NCBI GenBank assembly: GCA_050741915.1
Contig: JBOGEX010000144.1
Span: forward strand, 1 to 59,723
Length of the DNA stretch: 59,723 nt
Direction of reading: 5' to 3'
Origin: JACCTH01 sp050741915
GTDB taxonomy: Bacteria; Actinomycetota; Acidimicrobiia; Spongiisociales; ZC4RG35
Part shown: positions 1-8,254 of the stretch, in pieces
How the letters are laid out: every line of letters starts with the position of its first letter
Numbering within the stretch: the first letter of the stretch is position 1
The notes under the pieces: generated by a model
Seen by the model: only the letters and a program-made list of their open reading frames with translations
Told to the model about the DNA's origin: nothing
The model's database searches: none
Made by a program: the position numbers and the translations under genes

Positions 1-2
1 TC

Positions 3-749
3 GCCCGCGAAACCAACCGGATCCGTTTGACGGTTCTGGTCAGCCCCCTCACCTTCCGGCACCCGGCTGTTATTGCCAAGGCGGCCGCGACCCTCGACCA
101 GATGTCGGAGGGACGGTTCGACCTCGGCGTTGGCACCGGCTGGATGGATGCCGAGCACGAAAAGTACGGGATCCCGTTCCCGCCCTGGCGGGAGCGATTC
201 GACCGTCTCGAAGAAGGGCTTGAGTACCTGCGGGCCTCTTTCGCCGGAGGGGAGTTCTCCGGAAGGTTCTACCGGACGACCGCCGATGCGCTCCCCCGGC
301 CGAGGAATCTCCGGCTGATCGTCGGAGGCAGCGGTCCCGAGAAAACGCCCGCCCTCGCTGGCCGTTTCGCCGACGAATACAACCACTTCGTCAACACGGC
401 TGCTGTGCTCGCCCCCAAAGTCGAACGAATGAGGGAGGCGGCCGTGAAGGCCGACCGCGACCCCGACCGCATCGTCGTGTCCGTCATGGGTCCGGCGGTC
501 GCGGCCGAAAACGAACCCGAGCTCGACCGGCTCCTGACCGAGGGGGCGAAGCTGAGAAGAATCGACGTGCCCGAGCTGCGACGACGATGGGAAACCAACG
601 GCGTTCCTTACGGCACCATCGACCAGGTCCAAGAAAAGCTCTCCTCGCTCGCCGAAGTCGGTGTCTCCAAGTACTACCTGCAGTGGCTCCACCTCGACGA
701 TTCCGACGGCCTCCATCGCTTTATCGAGGTCGCCAAAAACCTGTCCTAA
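3..749 (+). CDS. LLM-class flavin-dependent oxidoreductase (5' end outside window)
   Basis: Luciferase-like monooxygenase fold, probably using FMN or F420 with a small organic substrate that cannot be named. The reading frame is open to the window edge and the first residues (RIRLTVLVSPLTFRHP) match the strand after the first helix of this family, so the true start lies upstream; the in-frame TTG at 27 is not the start. Visible family features are the SPLTFRHP strand, AKAAATLDQMSEGR, the GVGTGWM glycine-rich turn and the basic IVGGSGPEKT loop near residue 105, which often contacts the cofactor phosphate. Nothing upstream is visible. Downstream sufC1 starts 92 bases later, after a hairpin. The family call is safe, the substrate unknown. 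Confidence 0.85.
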   Translation, partial: ARETNRIRLTVLVSPLTFRHPAVIAKAAATLDQMSEGRFDLGVGTGWMDAEHEKYGIPFPPWRERFDRLEEGLEYLRASFAGGEFSGRFYRTTADALPRPRNLRLIVGGSGPEKTPALAGRFADEYNHFVNTAAVLAPKVERMREAAVKADRDPDRIVVSVMGPAVAAENEPELDRLLTEGAKLRRIDVPELRRRWETNGVPYGTIDQVQEKLSSLAEVGVSKYYLQWLHLDDSDGLHRFIEVAKNLS

Positions 750-752
750 AAA

Positions 753-784
753 AACCCTGGGTTTTATCCGTCGTGGTACGACGG
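753..784. repeat. AACCCTGGGTT element plus hairpin, likely terminator
   Basis: Right after the stop at 749 an A-run leads into AACCCTGGGTT (753-763) and TTTT. A second perfect hairpin follows (CCGTCGT/ACGACGG, 768-784). The 11-mer recurs at 27749, 27785, 29582, 29618, 41633 and 47111. Its position at a gene end suggests transcription termination. Confidence 0.55.
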
Positions 785-841
785 TTCCGGCCCATAGAAT
801 CAGCCGGCGGGCTCAGCTGCTCCCCCAGGTACCCTTGTTAG

Positions 842-1606
842 GTGAGCGAAACCCTCCTTCGGATCGAGAATCTCCATGCTGGTGCCGCCGGGATTCCGAT
901 CATCAATGGCATCGATCTCGAGATCGAGCGGGGACAGGTGCACGCCATCATGGGTCCCAACGGCTCCGGGAAATCAACCCTGGCCAATGTCCTCATGGGT
1001 CACCCCCAATACCAGGTAACGGAGGGACGGATCCTCTTCTTGGATGAGGACATTACGAAGATGCCTACGGACGAGCGGGCTCGGCGTGGTCTGTTTCTGG
1101 CGTTTCAAAACCCAGAGGCCGTACCCGGGGTTTCGGTCGTTCAGTTTCTGCGCCAAGCCCTGGCCAACCGCACCGGCATCGACCTTTCGGTCCTCGAGCT
1201 CCGGCTCAAAGTGATGGAAGCGATGCGCTCGCTCGGAATGGCATCGGACTTCGCCGATCGTTATCTCAACGAGGGCTTCTCGGGGGGCGAGCGCAAACGC
1301 AACGAGGTCCTGCAAATGGCGGTGCTGGAGCCGGACTTGGCGATTATGGACGAAACTGACTCCGGCCTCGACATCGATGCCCTTCGCACGGTGGCAGAGG
1401 GTGTCAAGAAGCTGACCGGGCCCGAACGAGGCTTCTTGATCATCACTCACTACCAACGGCTACTCGACTACATCACTCCCGATGTGATCCACATCCTCCT
1501 CGAGGGGAGGCTGGTCGAGACGGGGGGACCGGAGCTTGCCGCCCGCCTTGAGGCCGAGGGCTATGACGGCATTAGAGCCCGGCACCAAGCGCAACTGGGG
1601 GTGTAG
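842..1606 (+). CDS. sufC: Fe-S cluster assembly ATPase SufC, copy 1
   Basis: Cytoplasmic ABC-type ATPase of the SUF iron-sulfur assembly machine; in the family it binds SufB and SufD and drives their rearrangement. 254 residues, usual for SufC. Walker A is GPNGSGKST, the signature is SGGERKR, Walker B leads into ETDSGLDID, and the switch histidine lies in ITHYQRLL, so all nucleotide-site motifs are present. Start is GTG at 842. The stop is followed after two bases by sufS and then sufU, so the three form an operon. A second intact SufC is encoded at 9337-10128 beside sufD, which makes this copy a paralogue sitting with the sulfur-donor genes. Which copy serves the SufBD scaffold is not evident. 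Confidence 0.93.
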   Translation: MSETLLRIENLHAGAAGIPIINGIDLEIERGQVHAIMGPNGSGKSTLANVLMGHPQYQVTEGRILFLDEDITKMPTDERARRGLFLAFQNPEAVPGVSVVQFLRQALANRTGIDLSVLELRLKVMEAMRSLGMASDFADRYLNEGFSGGERKRNEVLQMAVLEPDLAIMDETDSGLDIDALRTVAEGVKKLTGPERGFLIITHYQRLLDYITPDVIHILLEGRLVETGGPELAARLEAEGYDGIRARHQAQLGV

Positions 1607-1608
1607 CC

Positions 1609-2814
1609 GTGTTGGATGTGCGTAGTGACTTTCCGGCCTTCGACGCCGGAGCCGGCCATTTTCTCGATTCCGCTGCCTCATCCCTCAAACCGGCAGTCGT
1701 GCTCGAGGCGATGCACGAGTTTGCTGGCAGTCTCTACTCCAACGTCCATCGTGGCGCCTATCGACTGTCGACGCAGTCCACCGAGCTCTACGAGGAGGCG
1801 CGCGCAGTCACCGCTGCCTTCATCGGTGCCTCTGCCCCCGACGATGTGATCCTCTGCCGGGGAACCACGACCGGCCTCAACATGGTGGCGGCGGGATGGG
1901 GCGGAACCCACCTCAAGAGCGGCCAGCGCATTCTCCTCACTCACCTCGAGCACCACGCCAACATCGTCCCCTGGCAGATGGTGGCCGCTCGAACGGGTGC
2001 CCAGCTCGACTATGTCGGCCTGACTCCCGAGTTCACCGTCGACTTCGACGACTTTCGGCGCAAGATTGAACTTGGACCAACCATCGTGGGATTCACCGGC
2101 ATGTCGAACGTGCTGGGCACAATTCCGCCCATTCGACAGATGGCGGATGCTGCACGCGCGGCCGGGGCGCTGGTGGTCGTCGACGCGGCCCAACTCGTCC
2201 CCCATCGTCCTGTGGACGTCATCGCCTTAGGGGCCGACTTCCTGGCGTTCTCCGCTCACAAGGCCCTAGGGCCAACGGCCATCGGTGTTCTCTGGGGTCG
2301 GCCCGAGCGGCTCGAGGAGATGGAGCCCTTCGAAGGGGGCGGCGAGATGATCTCCAACGTCGAACTGGAATCGTCCACCTGGGCCCGGATCCCCCACCGT
2401 TTCGAGGCCGGAACCCCACCCATCATCGAGGCGGTCGGTTTCACCGCTGCCCTCCGGTACCTCTCAGAGATTGGGATGGACCAGGTCAGGGTGCACGATC
2501 AGGAGCTCACGGCTTATGCCATCAAACGACTCTCCGAGCTCCAGCATCTCACCATCTACGGGCCCGGAGCCTCCGAGGATCGGGGCGGAGCCATCAGCTT
2601 CACATTGGGAGACGCCCACCCCCACGACCTGGCGACGATCCTCGATCAGCGCGGAGTCTCGGTACGGGCAGGTCACCATTGTGCCAAGCCGCTCATGAGG
2701 GCTCTGGGGGTGCCAGCCACGGCTCGAGCATCGTTTTCTGTCTACTCCAACACAGAGGACATCGACGCTCTGATCTCGGGACTAGAAGAAGCCGCTCGGT
2801 TGTTTGGAATCTGA
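1609..2814 (+). CDS. sufS: Cysteine desulfurase SufS
   Basis: PLP-dependent enzyme that takes sulfur from L-cysteine as a persulfide and hands it to SufU for Fe-S cluster assembly. 401 residues, usual for group II NifS/SufS. The PLP lysine is in SAHKALGPT (about residue 218), and the active-site cysteine is in RAGHHCAKP (about residue 358). The HLEHHANIVPW segment near the cofactor is also present. Start is GTG at 1609, two bases after the sufC1 stop. The stop at 2812-2814 is directly followed by the sufU GTG, pointing to translational coupling with its acceptor protein. Confidence 0.95.
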   Translation: MLDVRSDFPAFDAGAGHFLDSAASSLKPAVVLEAMHEFAGSLYSNVHRGAYRLSTQSTELYEEARAVTAAFIGASAPDDVILCRGTTTGLNMVAAGWGGTHLKSGQRILLTHLEHHANIVPWQMVAARTGAQLDYVGLTPEFTVDFDDFRRKIELGPTIVGFTGMSNVLGTIPPIRQMADAARAAGALVVVDAAQLVPHRPVDVIALGADFLAFSAHKALGPTAIGVLWGRPERLEEMEPFEGGGEMISNVELESSTWARIPHRFEAGTPPIIEAVGFTAALRYLSEIGMDQVRVHDQELTAYAIKRLSELQHLTIYGPGASEDRGGAISFTLGDAHPHDLATILDQRGVSVRAGHHCAKPLMRALGVPATARASFSVYSNTEDIDALISGLEEAARLFGI

Positions 2815-3261
2815 GTGGCGCTAGAAGAGCTCTATCGAGAGGTGATCCTCGATCACTATCGCAGGCCTCGGAACCGAGATCCCCTCCCCAATCCTCAGCT
2901 CAAGGTTGAGGGAGTTAATCCTCTCTGTGGAGACGAGGTCACGATCGAGATCAACTTTGACCGCCAGCGCGTCGCCGGGATATCGGTCAGAGGTCACGGT
3001 TGCTCCATCAGCCAGTCCTCGGGCTCGATGATGGGCGAAGCGATCAAAGGCCTCGACCGTCAACAAGTTGTTGGCCTTGCTGCTCGCTTTCAGGAGATGC
3101 TGACAGCCGAGAACGACAACGGGGAGCTGGGTCTCGGGGACCTGGAGGCCTTGAAAGGCGTCCGGCGTTACCCGGTAAGGATCAAATGCGCTTTGCTCCC
3201 CTGGACCACCCTCATTGACGGTCTGCCGGATCAGCCCTTGGCGCTTCCCACCGGTTCTTAA
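2815..3261 (+). CDS. sufU: SufU zinc-dependent sulfurtransferase
   Basis: IscU-fold protein that accepts persulfide sulfur from SufS. The ligands expected for SufU zinc are visible: Cys38 and Asp40 in NPLCGDE, Cys63 in GHGCSIS and Cys125 in IKCALLPW. The stretch of about 20 residues between the second and third cysteines that separates SufU from IscU is present. 148 residues. It starts with GTG immediately after the sufS stop. SufU rather than SufE is typical of Gram-positive and actinobacterial SUF systems and fits the sufC-sufS-sufU operon. Confidence 0.92.
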   Translation: MALEELYREVILDHYRRPRNRDPLPNPQLKVEGVNPLCGDEVTIEINFDRQRVAGISVRGHGCSISQSSGSMMGEAIKGLDRQQVVGLAARFQEMLTAENDNGELGLGDLEALKGVRRYPVRIKCALLPWTTLIDGLPDQPLALPTGS

Positions 3262-3396
3262 TGGCCAAGCGATCCCCAGCAGACTGACACCGACCGCAAC
3301 GGATACCTGAGACTTGACATTTCTTTGACCGTCGGCTGAGGCGCCCCTGAGGCGGAATCTCGAACACTGACCCCAAGACCAAAAGGAGGGTCAACT

Positions 3397-4065
3397 GTGA
3401 AATATCGAATACCTCTGGCAGCGGCAGCCGTAACCCTGTTGCTCTTGGTGACCGGCCTCGCTTGGGCCGACGACTCGACCGGCAGCGGGAACAGCTCGAC
3501 GACCAGCACCACGTCCACTAGCTCCACCTCCACCAGTTCGACTATGGCGAGTTCGTCGGTGACCAACTCGACGGTGACGAGTCCGACAACTACAGCCGCA
3601 TCGGCCTCGCCGGCCCTGGCGACTATCCCTGACGGCACCAGCCGGACGTTTGTGGTCGAAAACGCGGGCACGGTCTTGGTCGGACGCAGTGGCAACTCGC
3701 TCCAGATCATCGCCGCCACCCCCAATGCCGGTTGGTCGTCTGAAGTTGAGGTTGCCTCCGGTCGAGAGGTCGAAGGCGACTTTCGAAGGGGTGGGGTGCG
3801 GGTCAAGTACAACTTCGAACTCGAAGACGGAACAGTACGGATTCGGATCGAGGTCCGCGATAACGACGGAGACGACGACGCGTTAGACGACGATGACAAC
3901 AGCGGTCCGGGCAGTGGGGACGACGACGGCGCTGATGGCGAGGACAACAGCGGTTCCGGCTCGGGCCGCGACGACAACTCCGGATCAAGCCACGGTGACG
4001 ATGACGACCATGACAACAGCGGCCCCGGCGATGGCGACGATGACGACTCTGATGACAACGACTGA
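3397..4065 (+). CDS. Secreted acidic repeat protein next to a two-component system
   Basis: 222 residues. An N-terminal signal peptide (MKYRIPLAAAAVTLLLLVTG, predicted cleavage after AWA) is followed by a Ser/Thr-rich linker (about 25-75). A compact domain (about 80-150) has the pattern TRTF, GTV, NAGW, GREVEG, RVKYNFELEDG. The C-terminal tail of about 65 residues is Asp-rich with repeated DDNSGSG/DDDD blocks that could bind Ca2+ or other cations. A strong ribosome site (AAAGGAGGG) precedes the GTG start. The compact domain resembles the one in the protein at 6350-6856; the two genes flank a sensor kinase/response regulator pair. No named function. A role as an extracellular ligand or envelope factor linked to that system is inference. 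Confidence 0.75.
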   Translation: MKYRIPLAAAAVTLLLLVTGLAWADDSTGSGNSSTTSTTSTSSTSTSSTMASSSVTNSTVTSPTTTAASASPALATIPDGTSRTFVVENAGTVLVGRSGNSLQIIAATPNAGWSSEVEVASGREVEGDFRRGGVRVKYNFELEDGTVRIRIEVRDNDGDDDALDDDDNSGPGSGDDDGADGEDNSGSGSGRDDNSGSSHGDDDDHDNSGPGDGDDDDSDDND

Positions 4066-4135
4066 CTGACTGTCCGGACGAAACTCGCTCCGACTAGCCG
4101 ACGTGGGATCCCCGTTTCTACCCAGAGCGAGCGAT

Positions 4136-4267
4136 CCCCCCTCCCCGGCTAGCCGGTACTCCCCCCTGCGGGGGGAGAGACAGCGAGCGTTGGGGGGAGT
4201 GGCCCGAAGGGCCGAAGGGGGTTCCCCCCTCCCCGGCTAGCCGGTTCCCCCCTGCGGGGGGAGAAAC
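4136..4267. repeat. C-rich double-hairpin repeat, two tandem copies
   Basis: Two copies (4136-4178 and 4224-4267) of a unit with C6TCCCC, a GGC..GCC stem, then CTCCCCCCTGCGGGGGGAG and AAAC. Related copies lie at 14996, 23673, 33396 and 34110. It fills the gap between the genes ending at 4065 and 4295, which converge, so it may terminate both. Confidence 0.7.
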
Positions 4268-4294
4268 AAGAAAGCTTGGCCTTAGCTGACCTTC

Positions 4295-5566
4295 TCATGT
4301 GTGCAAGGGCAATCGCACCTCGACCAACGCTCCGCCCAGCTGCGACCGTCCCCAAACAAGCGAACCACCCGCAGCCTCGGCCGTTTTGCGGGCGATATCC
4401 AGACCGAGCCCGGTTGAACCACGCCCAGAAACCCCACGGGCAGTCGGATCGAAACCGGCGGAAAAACCTCCCCCCGTATCCTCTACGCGAACGGCGGCAA
4501 AGTCGCCATCCGCCTTCCACGCCACGGAGAGATCGACTCCGACCGGAGTATGGGTGAGCACGTTCTCAATCAGAGTGTCGACAATCGACCCGACGACGTC
4601 AGAGGGAATCGCCACCAGGAGCGGATGAAGCGAATCGGCCGAGGCAACGGAGCGACCCTGCTCTTCGGCCAGTATGCGCCAAAACGTGACTCTCTTCACC
4701 ATCACAGAACGCAGGTCGGAGAATCGCTCCACCGGTGCTTCCGCCCTGACCTCTTTAATCAAAGAGTCGACTGCAGACTGCATTCGATCGACTGCCTCCG
4801 AAATCGACGGGTCGGAGTCGCCCAGCCTTTCTGCCGCCAGCTTGAGGCCCGCCAAAGGAGTTCGAAGCTGGTGAGAGAGGTCGGCCAACGACTCGCGTTC
4901 TGCCCGAATCATCTCGGCCAACCTGCTCGAAAGCTGGTTAAGAGCGTGGCCGACCGATGCCAACTCGGGAGGATCGGTGACCATGGCCCGCGCTCCGAGG
5001 TCGCCCTGACCTAGACGGGTGGCAACGTCCGCCAACTCGTCGACGGGCTGAACCAGCTCCCTACCCATGCGGAGCGCCAACGTCACTGCGGCAGCTACGA
5101 CCAGAAGTCCCAGGGCGATGAGCGTCGTCAAGGCCGGCACCACTCCCCGTGTCAATTCCGACTCCGGGGCAGTGGCGAGAACCGAGATGAGCCCGTGACG
5201 GGTGGCGACGGGGATTCCAACCTGCCAGGAACCGGCGACGAAACCGGCGGCGGGGGTACCCAACCGGACCGTGGCCAGCACCTCGCCGCTCCCGGGGACG
5301 TCGCCGACTCCATTGCCATCGGGTAGAAGGACCCCGACTCCCTCGGGGAGGTTGCCAAGGGCATTCTCAAGTGTCCCCGGACTTAACGAGTCAGCTCCGG
5401 AGGCGACCAATGCCACCAGGCCGGCAGTGGTCTGGGCTTGGCGTTCGGCTTCGACCTGACCGCGTTCTTGAGCCTGACGCTTGACCAAGAACAGAAGCGG
5501 GACCGTGAAGGAGACAACCACCAGCGAGGTAATGGCCAGCGCCTGTATGGCGAGACGGCGCCTCAC
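4295..5566 (-). CDS. Sensor histidine kinase
   Basis: Membrane sensor kinase, 423 residues from a GTG at 5566 that overlaps the regulator stop by GTGA; the frame is open further upstream but that would run deep into the regulator gene. Layout: TM1 (about 10-28), extracytoplasmic domain of about 115 residues, TM2 (about 145-165), HAMP linker, then the phosphoacceptor helix with His232 in SHQLRTPLAG. The ATPase domain has the N-box IENVLTH, G1 EDTGGGF and G2 GSTGLGLDI. All catalytic motifs are present. Cotranscribed with the regulator at 5563-6246. The signal is unknown; the two neighbouring secreted proteins with a shared domain are candidates for input or output. Confidence 0.93.
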   Translation of the reverse strand: MRRRLAIQALAITSLVVVSFTVPLLFLVKRQAQERGQVEAERQAQTTAGLVALVASGADSLSPGTLENALGNLPEGVGVLLPDGNGVGDVPGSGEVLATVRLGTPAAGFVAGSWQVGIPVATRHGLISVLATAPESELTRGVVPALTTLIALGLLVVAAAVTLALRMGRELVQPVDELADVATRLGQGDLGARAMVTDPPELASVGHALNQLSSRLAEMIRAERESLADLSHQLRTPLAGLKLAAERLGDSDPSISEAVDRMQSAVDSLIKEVRAEAPVERFSDLRSVMVKRVTFWRILAEEQGRSVASADSLHPLLVAIPSDVVGSIVDTLIENVLTHTPVGVDLSVAWKADGDFAAVRVEDTGGGFSAGFDPTARGVSGRGSTGLGLDIARKTAEAAGGSLVWGRSQLGGALVEVRLPLHT

Positions 5567-6246
5567 TTCCCTGGATCGATCAGCTTGATTCCCACTCCGT
5601 GCACCGTTTGCAGATAGCGGGGCCGCCGCGCCGATTCTCCCAGCTTCGACCGGAGCGAGGAGAGGTGCACATCGACGGTTCGCTCGCCTCCTCCATACGG
5701 CTGGCGCCACACCTCAGCCAGCATCTCTCTCTTGCTGACCACTTCTCCGGACCGCTCCGCTAAGAGCAGCAGGAGGTCAAACTCTTTTGGGCTCAGGTCA
5801 ATCGGAATGCCATCGAGCCGTGCTTCCCGACTGGGCCGATCAAGAGAGAGGTGCCCCACCTTGACCGTCTGTTCGGCAGAATCGGTCTGCCTTCGCCGGA
5901 GCACCGCTCGCACTCGTGCCTCCAACTCCGCAGTCGAGAACGGCTTGACGAGATAGTCGTCAGCACCGGAATCCAGGGCGCCAACCACGTGGCTATCGCC
6001 TTCACGCGCCGTCGCGACGATGACAGGGACTTGACTCACCGCTCGCAACATCCGCAACATTTCAGCGCCATCCAGATCGGGGAGCCCCAGGTCGAGGATG
6101 ACCAAGTCCGGCTTGGCCGCCACTGCCAATCGAAGACCTTCGAGTGCGGAGCTGGCGGTTTCGACATGGTGCCCGGCACCAGCCAGGGCGTCGGCGGCGA
6201 GTCGCCTTATGCGAACGTCGTCTTCCACCAGAAGAATCGCCGGCAC
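5563..6246 (-). CDS. OmpR/PhoB-family response regulator
   Basis: 227 residues. Receiver domain with the acidic pair VEDD near the N-terminus and phosphoacceptor Asp52 in LVILDLGLPDLDG, the switch Thr in VATARE and Lys in DDYLVKPF. A winged-helix DNA-binding domain follows (about 130-225) with RTVDVHLSSLRSKLG and the closing VHGVGIKL, as in the OmpR family. It is the first gene of the pair and its stop overlaps the kinase GTG. It is divergent from the secreted-protein gene at 6350, so the 104-base gap probably holds the promoters and a regulator site. Targets are unknown; the two flanking secreted-protein genes are natural candidates. Confidence 0.94.
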   Translation of the reverse strand: MPAILLVEDDVRIRRLAADALAGAGHHVETASSALEGLRLAVAAKPDLVILDLGLPDLDGAEMLRMLRAVSQVPVIVATAREGDSHVVGALDSGADDYLVKPFSTAELEARVRAVLRRRQTDSAEQTVKVGHLSLDRPSREARLDGIPIDLSPKEFDLLLLLAERSGEVVSKREMLAEVWRQPYGGGERTVDVHLSSLRSKLGESARRPRYLQTVHGVGIKLIDPGK

Positions 6247-6349
6247 CAGCTCAGGCTATAGAGGATTCGCGGAGAGCGGGCGAGCCCGAAGACCTTGAGG
6301 TTGAGGTTTTCTTCACGCTCTCTTGATTCGTAATGAGCGCTGCTCGGGC

Positions 6350-6856
6350 ATGATGGTTCGCGTGCAGCGCTCGGGTTTGGTTCTTCTTTGGGCGGTCGCC
6401 ACCTCGGTGACGACGGCGATTGCTTTTTGGGCCGTATCGACGGCTGACTCTGAGGTGAGCGACCGGCCCTTGACTGCGGTAGTCGCCTCGACGCCGATCA
6501 CCTCCCCGAGCACGCTCCCACCACAGACCGCGACAACCTCGGGTGCAGGAACCATGGCCCCTGCCCCCTCGTCTCAGACCACCACATCGGAGGGATCTGT
6601 CGTTGCAACCGCATGGACCCGCACGACTCTCAATTCGGAGGGGGGCTCGATCATCGTTTCCTACCGCCCATCCGAAGTCAGGCTCGAATCCGTCGCCCCC
6701 TTGGCCGGATTCAGTTTCGAGATCGACGACGAGGGTCCTGAGCGCGTGCGGGTGGAGTTCTTTGGCGAGGATGAGACTCACACGCTGCGGGCCGAATGGA
6801 CCGGCGAGGGTTTTGTAACCGAGGTCGGCCAGAGCGGCGAAGGCCCCGACGACTAA
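6350..6856 (+). CDS. Membrane-anchored or secreted protein sharing a domain with the 3397 protein
   Basis: About 168 residues from the ATG at 6350; a further ATG at 6353 and a TTG at 6323 are alternatives, as no strong ribosome site decides. One hydrophobic segment (about 8-28) acts as signal or anchor. A Thr/Ser/Pro-rich linker follows, then a domain (about 90-160) with WTRTTL, GGSIIV, PLAGFSFEID and RVRVEFFGED. Placed under the domain of the 3397-4065 protein, the TRT, GG/GT, P-x-AG-W/F and alternating hydrophobic positions line up. It is divergent from the response regulator and ends by overlapping the fumC stop on the other strand. Function unknown. Confidence 0.7.
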   Translation: MMVRVQRSGLVLLWAVATSVTTAIAFWAVSTADSEVSDRPLTAVVASTPITSPSTLPPQTATTSGAGTMAPAPSSQTTTSEGSVVATAWTRTTLNSEGGSIIVSYRPSEVRLESVAPLAGFSFEIDDEGPERVRVEFFGEDETHTLRAEWTGEGFVTEVGQSGEGPDD

Positions 6857-8244
6857 ACCAGGCCGCCCTCGGTCATCCTTTTGAGGTCAAGCGCACGGTC
6901 GAGATCCTCGGCGCTCATCAGGCCCTTCTCGAGAACGATCTCCCGCACGCTCCGGCCGGTGGCGAGGGACTCCTTGGCCACCATGGCTCCGTTGTCGTAT
7001 CCGATATAGGGGTTGAGAGCGGTGACGATGATCACGTTGCGTTCGAGTAGTTCTTGGATCCGTTGGCCATTCGCCGTGATGCCTTCCACGCATCGCTCGG
7101 CGAACGTCGAGGTGGCTGCCGCCAGTAGTTCGATCGACTGCAGGAGGTTGTGCGCCAGCACCGGCATCATCACATTGAGTTCAAAGTTGCCGTTGGCAGC
7201 CGCCCAAGTGATGACGGTGTCGTTACCAACGACCTGAGCCGCGACCATCATCACCATCTCGGCCATGACCGGGTTGACCTTCCCGGGCATGATCGACGAG
7301 CCGGGCTGAAGCTCGGGAATTCGGATCTCGCCGATTCCTGCCGACGGGCCCGAGCCGAGCCACCGGAGGTCATTGGCGATCTTGAACAGAGAAACCGCGA
7401 TCGTCTTCAGCGCTCCCGACGCCATCACGGCCGCGTCCTTCCCGCCCTGCGCTTCGAAGTGATTCTCTGCCTCGGCAAACTCATGACCCGACCATTCGTT
7501 CATCAACCCGATAACGGCGGCAGCGAAGCCAGCCGGAGCATTGATCCCCGTGCCCACCGCCGTCCCACCGAGGGCGACCTCCTCCAGCCCCCCGAGGACG
7601 GCAAGAAGCCGCGCCCTTCCGGCCCGAATCTGGGCGGCATACCCAGAGAACTCTTGCCCCAGCGTGATGGGGGTGGCGTCCATGAGATGGGTCCGACCGG
7701 ACTTCACCACGTCGTCAAACTCAGAGGCCTTGGAATCCAGGACCGAGGCGAGACGGTCGAGCGCCGGCAGCAAGCCTTGACGGATACCGGCGACCGCGGC
7801 TACATGAATGGCAGTCGGAATCACGTCGTTCGACGACTGACCAAAGTTCACGTGATCGTTGGGGTGGACAGCCATGGTGGCCGCATCACCGTTGATGATC
7901 TCGCTGGCGCGGCGGGCGATCACCTCATTGGCATTGGTGTTGGTCGAGGTTCCGGAGCCGGTCTGAAAGATGTCGAGTGGAAAGTGGTCGTCGAGTTGGC
8001 CCTCGCGAACCTCGGTCGCCGCCGCTTCGATGGCGCCGGCCACATCCGAGGGCAGGTGACCGAGGCGACCACCGACCGCCGCAGCCGCTCCCTTGATCAG
8101 ACCCAACGCCCAGATAAAGCGCCTCGAGAACCTGATGCCCGAGATGGGAAAGTTCTCGTGGGCTCGTTGGGTCGAGGCGCCGTAATAGGCCTCGGCAGGC
8201 ACCTTCACCTCACCCATCGAATCCTTCTCGCTGCGAAAGTCCAT
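6853..8244 (-). CDS. fumC: Class II fumarate hydratase
   Basis: Interconverts fumarate and malate in the TCA cycle. 463 residues from ATG at 8244 (MDFRSEKDSMGEVKVP, matching the usual FumC N-terminus); a GTG lies just before at 8247. Visible active-site segments are TGSGTSTNTNANEV, HPNDHVNFGQSSND, the TH pair in GRTHLMDATP, and the mobile loop GSSIMPGKVNPV that is the fumarase/aspartase signature. The open frame extends far upstream antisense to the peptidase gene, but that part is not fumarase. It is last in a run sufD-Rieske-sufC-peptidase-fumC on the - strand. Class II fumarases are Fe-free, so the Suf link is only positional. Confidence 0.95.
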   Translation of the reverse strand: MDFRSEKDSMGEVKVPAEAYYGASTQRAHENFPISGIRFSRRFIWALGLIKGAAAAVGGRLGHLPSDVAGAIEAAATEVREGQLDDHFPLDIFQTGSGTSTNTNANEVIARRASEIINGDAATMAVHPNDHVNFGQSSNDVIPTAIHVAAVAGIRQGLLPALDRLASVLDSKASEFDDVVKSGRTHLMDATPITLGQEFSGYAAQIRAGRARLLAVLGGLEEVALGGTAVGTGINAPAGFAAAVIGLMNEWSGHEFAEAENHFEAQGGKDAAVMASGALKTIAVSLFKIANDLRWLGSGPSAGIGEIRIPELQPGSSIMPGKVNPVMAEMVMMVAAQVVGNDTVITWAAANGNFELNVMMPVLAHNLLQSIELLAAATSTFAERCVEGITANGQRIQELLERNVIIVTALNPYIGYDNGAMVAKESLATGRSVREIVLEKGLMSAEDLDRALDLKRMTEGGLV

Positions 8245-8254
8245 CACCGCGACG

